Positions 36,183-43,313 of a stretch of 64,000 nt of DNA are shown here, piece after piece. The notes under the pieces are model-generated. The model was not told where the DNA came from and ran no database searches. It saw only the letters and a list, made by a program, of their open reading frames with translations. The stretch covers positions 39,008-103,007 of the forward strand of contig JACJXV010000007.1 of NCBI GenBank assembly GCA_020636445.1, in the 5' to 3' direction. This DNA is from Lewinellaceae bacterium. GTDB lineage: Bacteria; Bacteroidota; Bacteroidia; Chitinophagales; Saprospiraceae. The translations under genes and the position numbers were made by a program. Positions within the stretch are counted from its first letter, which is position 1. Every line of letters begins with the position of its first letter.

Positions 36183-36409
36183 GGCAGAGAAGGTTTAAGC
36201 GCTTGTTTGGGTATTATTCTTTTTCCAAACTACAGCCCCCGTCGTAACCTCGCTCAAGCTATTGCTTTTTTCAGGCATGGCAAAGGCTTCTGGCGGATTG
36301 AAAGGTATCAAGGTAGTATAATATCACCCTAGTGGGTGAGGCACAGCAGGTTCTTTTCCGTCATTTTTGAATAGTTATTCCACTTTTTTATCCCAAAAAA
36401 CAAACAACA

Positions 36410-36871
36410 ATGAGGTCTATCTTTTTTTTATTTGCTTGTCTTTTTACGCTGGCTACTGCTTCAGGGCAAATCATTAATGATACGTTAATTTACTTTAAGG
36501 GTGAGCCAGGCCGGACACTTTTGGTCAGCGATTTTAAAGCCGTCAGTGGTTTAAGACTCCCGTCTCAGGAAGCCATGCGATTGCAAAAAGCAGCAGGAGG
36601 TGCCCTGAAGATTTCCCCTGACACCCAAGGCTTCGTAACGCTAAGACCAGGAAATGGCTACCGCATGTATTATGCAGCCAAAGGTAATCGCTGGATAGTA
36701 GCTCCCAATCAACAAGCAGCAACTTTAATGTCCAATGCCGAACTAAACCGAATCACCCAACTCAAGTCTGGATTACGGAGCGCTAATTATCTGGCCTTGA
36801 TTCAATATCCAGATTTGGGAAAAAATAACACAGTCAAATGTGATGTACACCCGTTTTCCCAGCGCCAATAA
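36410..36871 (+). CDS. Small secreted protein of unknown function
   Basis: A 153-residue protein with a signal peptide (FFLFACLFTLATASGQ) and no recognisable domain. The start ATG follows an A-rich stretch (CAAACAACA), typical for this genome. The mature part is basic and contains YFKGEPGRTLLVSDF and GYRMYYAAKGNRW. The gene is flanked by 227 bp upstream and 38 bp downstream and is not in an operon. Its base composition appears more A+T-rich than neighbours, which fits recent acquisition or relaxed constraint. The coding call rests on the signal peptide and uninterrupted frame. Confidence 0.65.
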   Translation: MRSIFFLFACLFTLATASGQIINDTLIYFKGEPGRTLLVSDFKAVSGLRLPSQEAMRLQKAAGGALKISPDTQGFVTLRPGNGYRMYYAAKGNRWIVAPNQQAATLMSNAELNRITQLKSGLRSANYLALIQYPDLGKNNTVKCDVHPFSQRQ

Positions 36872-36909
36872 CAATAACTTCCTTTGCCGCACATTAGAAG
36901 GCTTATGAG

Positions 36910-37680
36910 CTACTTTCGCCTCGCCTTTTTATTCCTATCCTGCGATGCTTCCTCTGTTTTGGAAGAATGTGCGATCATTGCGTTAATCTGATTGATTTCC
37001 CTGGGGGAAAGTTCCCGCCATTTCCCGATCGGGAGCTTTCCCAGGGTTACATTCATGATTCTTACCCGGTTCAGGGTAACAACATCATAGCCCAGATATT
37101 CACACATCCGCCGGATTTGCCGGTTCAGCCCTTGTGTAAGGATGATACTAAAGGTGTTTTCGTTCACCGGTGTGACTTTGCATTTTTTAGTCACAGTGCC
37201 TAAAATTGGAATTCCCTCGCTCATCCGTTTGATGAACAAAGGGGTAATACGCTGCTTTACCGTAACGACGTACTCCTTTTCATGGTTGTTTCCTGCTCGC
37301 AGGATCTTGTTGACAATATCCCCGTCATTGGTCAGGAAAATTAACCCCTGCGAAGGCTTATCCAGGCGGCCGACCGGAAACAAGCGTTCGGGATGGTTGA
37401 TATAGGAAATGATGTTTTTAGGTTCCCGCAGATCGGTGCTACAAACGATACCCCGGGGCTTGTTAAAAGCGAGATAAATGGTGCGGGGCTTTTCCTGAAG
37501 TGGCTTTCCGTTGATTTTTACCACATCGCCCTCGAAAACGCGATTACCCAGCTTTGCTGGTTGATCATTGATGGTTACACGCCCTTCTTCAATGAGTTTG
37601 TTCGCCTCGCGGCGTGAACAGATGCCCGTATCACTGATGTATTTATTGAGGCTGATAGAATCTTCGTTCGATCTTTCCAC
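36910..37680 (-). CDS. rluF: 23S rRNA pseudouridine synthase of the RluB/RluE/RluF family
   Basis: A 256-residue enzyme with an N-terminal S4 RNA-binding domain (SLNKYISDTGICSRREANKLIEEGRVTIN) and the RsuA-type catalytic domain: YLAFNKPRGIVCST, FPVGRLDKPSQGLIFLTNDGD with the catalytic Asp, KEYVVTV, and QGLNRQIRRMCEYLGYDVVTLNRVRI. The last motif is closest to RluF, which modifies U2604. The basic tail (QDRNKKARRK) is an extension. The frame has an in-frame stop five codons upstream and no ATG, so GTG at 37680 is the start. Confidence 0.92.
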   Translation of the reverse strand: MERSNEDSISLNKYISDTGICSRREANKLIEEGRVTINDQPAKLGNRVFEGDVVKINGKPLQEKPRTIYLAFNKPRGIVCSTDLREPKNIISYINHPERLFPVGRLDKPSQGLIFLTNDGDIVNKILRAGNNHEKEYVVTVKQRITPLFIKRMSEGIPILGTVTKKCKVTPVNENTFSIILTQGLNRQIRRMCEYLGYDVVTLNRVRIMNVTLGKLPIGKWRELSPREINQINAMIAHSSKTEEASQDRNKKARRK

Positions 37681-37749
37681 GGTGTTTGGATTTCACTTCC
37701 GGAAATAACGCCCATTGCCATAGGGCAGGGACCGAAAGCAAAGATAGGC

Positions 37750-38154
37750 CTACTTACTCTTCCCTGCGAAAAAAACACGCTGGCTACCATAGCCGATGCA
37801 AAGAAAACTGATCAGGAAAAGAGGAAAATGAAGATGTGGCAGAAAAAAAGCCGGGTTAAGCCACAACTGTATGCTTAACCAGCCCAATAAAACACATCCT
37901 TGCAAGAACAGTAATTGGGGATGAATCGGCGCATTTTTAAAGGTAAACGCCACCGTTATCAGCCCCAGCACGCCATTACAAAGAAAAAGAAATAACCCAG
38001 GAATGAAATAATGCGCAAATGGGGTCCCCTTCAAAAAAGCCAGCGGAAGACCAATGCCTCCGCCGGAGGGATCAAGCATAAGCATGGCCCCTCCGGCTAT
38101 TGCGGAAATACTTTCAAGGGTCAGTAAAATCAGGATTAACGTTCGGGTACTCAT
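37750..38154 (-). CDS. Four-helix membrane protein of unknown function
   Basis: A 134-residue hydrophobic protein with four predicted helices: LILILLTLESISAIAGGAML, YFIPGLFLFLCNGVLGLITVAF, LLFLQGCVLLGWLSIQLW and FPLFLISFLCIGYGSQRVF. No catalytic motif. It lies 69 bp upstream of rluF on the same strand. Small four-helix proteins like this occur widely without known function; I cannot name the family. Confidence 0.7.
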   Translation of the reverse strand: MSTRTLILILLTLESISAIAGGAMLMLDPSGGGIGLPLAFLKGTPFAHYFIPGLFLFLCNGVLGLITVAFTFKNAPIHPQLLFLQGCVLLGWLSIQLWLNPAFFLPHLHFPLFLISFLCIGYGSQRVFFAGKSK

Positions 38155-38529
38155 CGTGGTATTTTTGTACGTTACTGACTAATTTTTTCCCTAACCAGAA
38201 ACAGCACGCTATACAGAAGCCTGCGTTTCCTGAACCCCATAGGCGGCCAGGCCTGCGGCATACTTGTTCGTCGGAATTGTAAATAATTGGTACACTCTGC
38301 GTTTGGCCCGGATCGCAAAGCATTTCCAGGTATTGCTTATCCTCAGCTGGCTCCACAGCGTTAAGTCTGTCCTGCACCCTGAAAAACTCCGGAGGGATCG
38401 AAAAAGGGATAGTTGTAATTGCCTCATAACCTGTGGATTACTGGTTCATTTCACCACCACGGTCATAAGCATTCAATCCCTTTTAAATTGCCTGCTTTTC
38501 CCGAAAAAAGCAAGGGTTAAGCAAAACCC
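38155..38529. other. Intergenic stretch, possible decayed gene on the minus strand
   Basis: A 375-bp gap. On the minus strand a frame from about 38427 to 38114 reads protein-like for 60 codons (PFSIPPEFFRVQDRLN, KQYLEMLCDPGQTQSVPII) but has no ATG, an upstream stop, and runs into the membrane-protein gene. It may be a relic of a small gene. No other feature is visible. Confidence 0.4.
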
Positions 38530-38943
38530 CTAATGTTCCTCCCCCTGGTATATCCACATGGGTTCTGTCCTGCCCGCTCTGACAAATCCCATTCGTTGGT
38601 AAAAACCCACTGCTTCACTATCCGCAGTCAGTATTTGCATATGAAAGTGGCTATATTTTTCCTGCATCTTTTCCATGATCATCCGGCCTATGCCCTGGCC
38701 CTGGTAGGCTGGATGCACCAGCAAATGAGGATAATAAACCACCAAATATCCATCCGAAATAGCATTGCCGATGCCCACCAGACGGTCGCCATCCCAGGCG
38801 GATAAGAGTGTATGAGAATGCATCAATGCCTGGTACAACGCGGTAGGTTTTTCCGCCGAACTCCATTGGTTTGCATGGTAAAGATCAAGGATAGCAGCCA
38901 GGGGGATTTCCCGGTGATCCGTAAGGGTTATGGTCATGATCAT
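38530..38943 (-). CDS. GNAT family N-acetyltransferase
   Basis: About 137 residues. The start is placed at the ATG pair 38943/38937 (MIMTITLTDHREIP), because the upstream in-frame extension has no acetyltransferase character. The acetyl-CoA site is LLVHPAYQGQGIGRMIMEKM (the Q/R-x-x-G-x-G motif), followed by MQILTADSEAVGFYQRMGF, the usual beta5/alpha4 block. The acyl acceptor is unknown. Divergent from the M28 peptidase gene. Confidence 0.88.
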   Translation of the reverse strand: MIMTITLTDHREIPLAAILDLYHANQWSSAEKPTALYQALMHSHTLLSAWDGDRLVGIGNAISDGYLVVYYPHLLVHPAYQGQGIGRMIMEKMQEKYSHFHMQILTADSEAVGFYQRMGFVRAGRTEPMWIYQGEEH

Positions 38944-39074
38944 GTCTGTTTTGTATAAGCTCGGCTTAAGGTAAAATGTGGGACTCAACTCTGGAGCAGG
39001 TGCAAATTTAGAAAGGGAGTTGTCGCGACAATCATTCCCGCCGGCAAACCACCTGAAATAGCCCAAAATATCCT

Positions 39075-39083
39075 TATCTTTTG
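39075..39083 (+). promoter_or_regulatory. TATCTTTTG -7-like element before the M28 peptidase gene
   Basis: One base longer than TAnnTTTG, 33 bp before the ATG at 39116; the -33 element is unclear. Confidence 0.35.
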
Positions 39084-39115
39084 CCGCTTACATCAACTAT
39101 AACGGCCAAACCATT

Positions 39116-40711
39116 ATGAAGCGTTTACTTTTTCCTGTTTTCCTGTTGGTTCTTTCTACCAGCACCCTGCTGGCGCAGATGGCGCTGCCGCCGGATACCA
39201 AGGCAATGACTTACGCATCCACTATTTCCGCTGCCGATTTGCAAGCACAGCTAACCCGTATTGCCTCTACCGAGTTTGAGGGCCGGGAAACCGGTACTCC
39301 GGGCCAGCAAAAAGCGGCGGCCTACCTGGCAGATCAGTTCCAGCAATTTGGCCTGCCGCCAATAGGCGAAAATGGTGGTTACCTGCAATCTATTTCTTTT
39401 ATTGCCCAGAGCTGGGAGGATATTGACCTGAAAGTAAATGGCGAAGAAACCCGGCATTTGTGGGATTTTTACGCTTACCCCCGAACCAATGTCAGCCAAC
39501 AGGGAACCTTTACCGAAGCACTATTTCTCGGTTTTGGCATTGATGATAAAGCCTACAGCGATTATCACAAAGCCGATGTCAATGGCAAATTACTACTTAT
39601 CTATGATGGTGAACCCATGGATTCATCGGGTAAGTCACGGCTGACCGGAACAACTACACCTTCCTCCTGGTCGACCGACTGGCGTCAGAAATTACGGGTA
39701 GCCCGTGCCAAAGGTGCCGCTGGTGTAATCATCATCGATCGAAACTTCAAGGTTAATGTTCAGGATGCCCGTAAGGAAATTCTCAACAGCCGTATGGATA
39801 TCGGAAAAAGTGAAAACCCTCAGGATAATTACGTAAACAACTGGTTTATCAGTAGTGAATTAGCCCGCAAAATACTCGGTAACCAGGTCGATGCCGTCGT
39901 TGCTGCCCGCGATGCCGCTTTCCGGAAGGGTAAGCTGCGCCCGGTAAGCCTGAAATGCCAGATCGATCTGACACAAAAGAAACGCGAGCGCAGCCTGCAA
40001 GGGGCTAATGTCCTCGGGTTCATCGAGGGATCTGACCCACAGCTAAAGGAAGAGGTAGTCATTGTTTCTGCCCATTATGACCACCTCGGCAAACGCGGCG
40101 ATGATATTTACTTTGGGGCTAATGATAATGGCTCGGGAACCTCAACCGTACTGGAAATTGCCCAGGCTTTCGCTCAGGCAAAAGCTGCCGGTGAAGGCCC
40201 GCGTCGCAGTGTCCTATGTCTGTTGGTCTCCGGAGAAGAAAAGGGCTTGCTCGGGTCACAATACTATGCCAGCAATCCGATCTTCCCCCTTGCTAATACA
40301 GTCGTTGATGTAAACGTGGACATGGTGGGCCGCATTGATGACAAGCACGCCGACAACCCCAATTACATTTATGTCATCGGCGCTGACCGGCTCAGTAGCG
40401 AACTGCACGCCATCAACGAAAATGTCAACGCTACCTACACCCAATTGGAATTGGATTACACGTATAATGACGAAAAAGATCCTAACCGCTATTACTACCG
40501 TTCCGATCATTACAACTTTGCCCGCAAGGGTATTCCGGCCATTTTCTTTTTTAATGGTACCCATAAGGATTATCACCGCACCAGCGATACAGTTGATAAG
40601 ATCAACTTTCCATTAATGGAGCGAACCGGCCGGTTGATTTTTCATACGACCTGGGAATTGGCGAATCGCGATCGGCGGATTGTGGTGGATAAACCTATTG
40701 CGGAAGAGTAA
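39116..40711 (+). CDS. Secreted M28 family zinc aminopeptidase
   Basis: A 531-residue peptidase with a signal peptide (MKRLLFPVFLLVLSTSTLLAQ). Residues about 140-250 form a PA-like inserted domain (NGKLLLIYDGEP, AKGAAGVIIIDRN). The M28 core follows with all five metal ligands: HYDH in VIVSAHYDHLGKRGDD, Asp in GANDNGSGT, Glu-Glu in LVSGEEKGLLGS, Asp in VDMVGRID, and His in HKDYHRTSDTVDKI. It probably removes N-terminal residues from peptides in the periplasm or outside the cell. No T9SS domain at the C-terminus. It is monocistronic. Confidence 0.92.
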   Translation: MKRLLFPVFLLVLSTSTLLAQMALPPDTKAMTYASTISAADLQAQLTRIASTEFEGRETGTPGQQKAAAYLADQFQQFGLPPIGENGGYLQSISFIAQSWEDIDLKVNGEETRHLWDFYAYPRTNVSQQGTFTEALFLGFGIDDKAYSDYHKADVNGKLLLIYDGEPMDSSGKSRLTGTTTPSSWSTDWRQKLRVARAKGAAGVIIIDRNFKVNVQDARKEILNSRMDIGKSENPQDNYVNNWFISSELARKILGNQVDAVVAARDAAFRKGKLRPVSLKCQIDLTQKKRERSLQGANVLGFIEGSDPQLKEEVVIVSAHYDHLGKRGDDIYFGANDNGSGTSTVLEIAQAFAQAKAAGEGPRRSVLCLLVSGEEKGLLGSQYYASNPIFPLANTVVDVNVDMVGRIDDKHADNPNYIYVIGADRLSSELHAINENVNATYTQLELDYTYNDEKDPNRYYYRSDHYNFARKGIPAIFFFNGTHKDYHRTSDTVDKINFPLMERTGRLIFHTTWELANRDRRIVVDKPIAEE

Positions 40712-40754
40712 TCGATTGGAGGAATAGAGCTGGTCGTTTTGGCTTGATTTAGGG

Positions 40755-40930
40755 CAAAAAAAATGCCGGCTCTACCCCCCAGTGGAACCGGCACATAAAA
40801 ATCCATTCAGGTTTACTTCCTAAATAAAAAGAGGTCGGTGGGCATCGGACCATTGCGTCCCCCCAAATATGGTCTTTTGCCCACCTAAGATCATAGTCCC
40901 TTAGTTGAGCAAAGTACACGTGCCGGATTA
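40755..40930 (-). ncRNA. Candidate structured small RNA with intrinsic terminator (6S-like shape)
   Basis: The minus strand between the M28 gene and htpG has no gene but strong RNA structure. A closing stem pairs 40917-40926 with 40788-40797 (10 bp, two G-U). Inside lies a terminal stem pairing 40879-40885 with 40837-40843 (GGTGGGC/GCCCACC) and 40869-40874 with 40848-40853 (GACCAT/ATGGTC), separated by a symmetrical 4x4 internal loop, with a 15-nt apical loop. Two unpaired flanks of 31 and 39 nt make a large central bubble. The 3' end is a terminator with eight Us. Closing stem, open bubble and terminal stem recall 6S RNA, but I cannot confirm that identity. Confidence 0.5.
40756..40794 (-). 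terminator. Rho-independent terminator on the minus strand
   Basis: In the minus orientation GTGCCGG (40794-40788) pairs with CCGGCA (40769-40764), extended by a partly paired middle, and is followed by eight Ts (40763-40756). No minus-strand protein gene ends here, so it must close a non-coding transcript. GTGCCGG is also the 3' arm of the closing stem of the candidate RNA, so the two structures exclude each other. Confidence 0.7.
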
Positions 40931-41110
40931 AACCGCCAGTTCGCGTTATGCCCAAAACAGGTAAACTATTCTATGCGTAGCAAGAATAATTCGTTTCAAT
41001 CGTGTTGTATGGAAATGGTATGTAGAAAGGAAACAAAGACCCCGAAAGCCTTTGGAAAAGAAAATAGATTTGCCTCAAATGCATTTCAAAGATAGGGGTT
41101 TTCCGAAAAA

Positions 41111-41126
41111 GGCCAAATTTTTGGCC
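41111..41126 (-). terminator. Possible short terminator, minus strand
   Basis: GGCCAAA and TTTGGCC form a perfect 7-bp stem with a 2-nt loop; on the minus strand it is followed by five Ts. It could stop antisense transcription coming out of htpG. Confidence 0.35.
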
Positions 41127-41203
41127 AACATAATTTTCAGCGGGGTAAGCGGAGGGTTTTACCAAGAAAGCGGCGCGTGTCAAAATGGCAGTATTAACAG
41201 GCG

Positions 41204-41218
41204 TGGCACAGGCTTTGC
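41204..41218 (+). promoter_or_regulatory. Sigma-54 (RpoN) type -24/-12 promoter before htpG
   Basis: TGGCAC, five bases, then TTGC: GG at 41205-41206 and GC at 41217-41218 are separated by exactly 10 bp, matching the sigma-54 consensus TGGCAC-N5-TTGC. A start site about 12 bases downstream would give a leader of roughly 20 nt before the htpG ATG. No activator site was identified. Confidence 0.6.
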
Positions 41219-41249
41219 AAGAGATATGGCAAACCAAAAATGACAGTCT

Positions 41250-43109
41250 ATGCAACGCGGTAGCATTTCGGTACAAACCGAAAATATTTTTCCCATCATT
41301 AAGAAGTTCTTGTATTCTGATCACGAGATCTTCCTGCGCGAACTCGTTTCTAACGCTGTTGATGCCACGGTGAAATTGCAAACCCTGGCTCGGCGGGGTG
41401 AATTCAGCGGAGAGCTTGGTGAAACAACCATTGATATCCTGCTGGATAAAGAGGCCAAGACGCTGACAATCCGCGACCGGGGTATCGGAATGTCGGAAGA
41501 CGAAGTACAAAAATATCTCAACCAGGTGGCCTTTTCCAGTGCCGCAGAGTTTCTGGAAAAGTATAAGGATGACGCCAATATCATTGGCCATTTCGGATTA
41601 GGATTCTATTCCGCTTTCATGGTTGCCCGTAAAGTCGAAGTAATCACGCATTCCTACCGCCCCGACTCACAGGGTGTTACCTGGTCGTGTGAAGGAAACC
41701 CGGAATACACCATTACCGAAAACGACAAGGCCGATCGCGGCACAGATATCATCCTCCACATCGCCGAGGATAGTCTCGAGTTCCTGGAGCAGGAGCGTAT
41801 CGAAGGTCTGCTGGAAAAGTATTGTAAGTTTTTGCCGGTAGCGATCCGCTTTGGCAAAAAATCAGAATCCGTCACCGAAGGGGAAGGCGAAGAGGCTAAA
41901 ACGACTACCGTTGAGGTCGATAATATTATCAACAACCCTGCGCCGGCCTGGAAAAAAGCACCCACGGATCTGACGGACGAAGACTACCGGGCCTTTTACC
42001 GGGAGTTGTACCCCTACAGCTTTGAAGCGCCCTTATTCTGGATTCACCTCAATATTGACTATCCTTTCAACCTGACGGGGATTCTGTATTTCCCACACCT
42101 GGGGAACGGATTGGAGCTGCAACGAAATAAGATCCAGTTGTATTCCAATCAGGTGTACGTAACGGATAACGTCAAGGATATCGTTCCGGAATTCCTGACC
42201 CTGCTCCACGGGGTTATCGACTCCCCGGATATTCCGCTGAACGTTTCCCGTAGCTACCTCCAATCGGATGGCAACGTCAAGAAAATTACCAGCCATATTA
42301 CCAAAAAAGTAGCCGACAAGCTGGCCGAGCTCTTCAAAAACGACCGCGAAGGCTTCCAGGAAAAATGGAACGACCTCGGCGTATTTGTCAAATATGGTAT
42401 GCTGTCTGACGAAAAATTCCACGATCGGGCTCTGCCTTTTGCCTTGGTGAAAAACACCAGGAATGAGTACGAACCTATCGAGGCTTATATTGAAAAGGTC
42501 AAGGCTGCCCAAACGGACAAGCACAACAAGGTGGTTCTCCTTTACGCCAATCAGGAAGAACAACAATACAGCCAGATTCAGGCCTGCGTGAATACGGGAT
42601 ACGATGTGCTGCTGATGGACCAGGTTATTGACAACCACTACATGCAGCACCTGGAGTATAAGCTCGGCAATATCACCTTCGTCAGGGTCGACTCAGATAC
42701 CGTTGACAACCTGGTGCAAAAAGACGAAAAGAAGGAATCCGTACTGAGCGAAGAGCAGGAAAAGCAGGTGAACGAGTGGTTCAGCGCCGTAACCACCGGC
42801 GGTCACGTCCAGCTCAAACCCCTTTCGCCGAATGATATGCCGGTAACGATTACCCGCCCTGAATTCATGCGCCGTATGAAGGAAATGCAGGCTATGCAAG
42901 GTGTGCGGATGGACCAGTTTCCCGAAACATTCAATGTGGTGGTCAATACCAACCACCCACTGATCGCACAGCGCCTTTTCCAGGAAACCGATGCTGAGCA
43001 GCGCCAAACGACCATTCAGTATCTCTACCAGCTCGCTATGCTGGAAAGTGGTATGCTGAAAGGTGCCGATCTCAATGCTTTTGTGCAGCGGAGTCTGGGG
43101 AATATCTAA
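41250..43109 (+). CDS. htpG: Molecular chaperone HtpG (bacterial Hsp90)
   Basis: A 619-residue ATP-dependent chaperone. The N-terminal GHKL ATPase domain shows FLRELVSNAVDATVKLQ (E and N of motif 1), IRDRGIGMSEDEVQKYLNQVAFSSA (motif 2) and IGHFGLGFYSAFMV (the lid/Gly motif). The middle domain block ILYFPHLGNGLELQRNKIQLYSNQVYVTDN and DIPLNVSRSYLQSD, with the catalytic Arg, follow. The start ATG lies about 32 bp after a sigma-54-type promoter. A strong terminator follows the gene. No CIRCE element is visible upstream. Confidence 0.97.
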   Translation: MQRGSISVQTENIFPIIKKFLYSDHEIFLRELVSNAVDATVKLQTLARRGEFSGELGETTIDILLDKEAKTLTIRDRGIGMSEDEVQKYLNQVAFSSAAEFLEKYKDDANIIGHFGLGFYSAFMVARKVEVITHSYRPDSQGVTWSCEGNPEYTITENDKADRGTDIILHIAEDSLEFLEQERIEGLLEKYCKFLPVAIRFGKKSESVTEGEGEEAKTTTVEVDNIINNPAPAWKKAPTDLTDEDYRAFYRELYPYSFEAPLFWIHLNIDYPFNLTGILYFPHLGNGLELQRNKIQLYSNQVYVTDNVKDIVPEFLTLLHGVIDSPDIPLNVSRSYLQSDGNVKKITSHITKKVADKLAELFKNDREGFQEKWNDLGVFVKYGMLSDEKFHDRALPFALVKNTRNEYEPIEAYIEKVKAAQTDKHNKVVLLYANQEEQQYSQIQACVNTGYDVLLMDQVIDNHYMQHLEYKLGNITFVRVDSDTVDNLVQKDEKKESVLSEEQEKQVNEWFSAVTTGGHVQLKPLSPNDMPVTITRPEFMRRMKEMQAMQGVRMDQFPETFNVVVNTNHPLIAQRLFQETDAEQRQTTIQYLYQLAMLESGMLKGADLNAFVQRSLGNI

Positions 43110-43135
43110 CTCGATCAAAGGTTAGCATAAATTAA

Positions 43136-43172
43136 AAGCCGGGCCAGGGATTTTCCTGGTCCGGCTTTTTTT
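43136..43172 (+). terminator. Strong rho-independent terminator after htpG
   Basis: A 13-bp stem (AAGCCGGGCCAGG paired with CCTGGTCCGGCTT, one G-U) with a 6-nt loop and a run of seven Ts, 27 bp after the htpG stop. Confidence 0.92.
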
Positions 43173-43201
43173 GTGGACCCTTATCTATTCCCAGGATGTT
43201 A

Positions 43202-43235
43202 AACTGACAGGCGCCTTGCGCGGTGCCTGTCAGTT
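43202..43235. other. 14-bp hairpin between convergent genes
   Basis: AACTGACAGGCGCC pairs with GGTGCCTGTCAGTT (one G-U) around a 6-nt loop. No T-run follows on either strand. It lies between the htpG terminator and the 3' end of the large minus-strand gene and may work as a bidirectional stop for both. Confidence 0.6.
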
Positions 43236-43313
43236 ATTGCTGGGGATTACCCGACCATACCTCCCATAATATGCCAGATAATAATTAACCCGGAGTAGAC
43301 TCCTCTTTTTACC

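Noticed and set aside
40971..42650. Minus-strand frames over the htpG 5' region and coding sequence
   Set aside because: No protein-family features; they mirror htpG codons.
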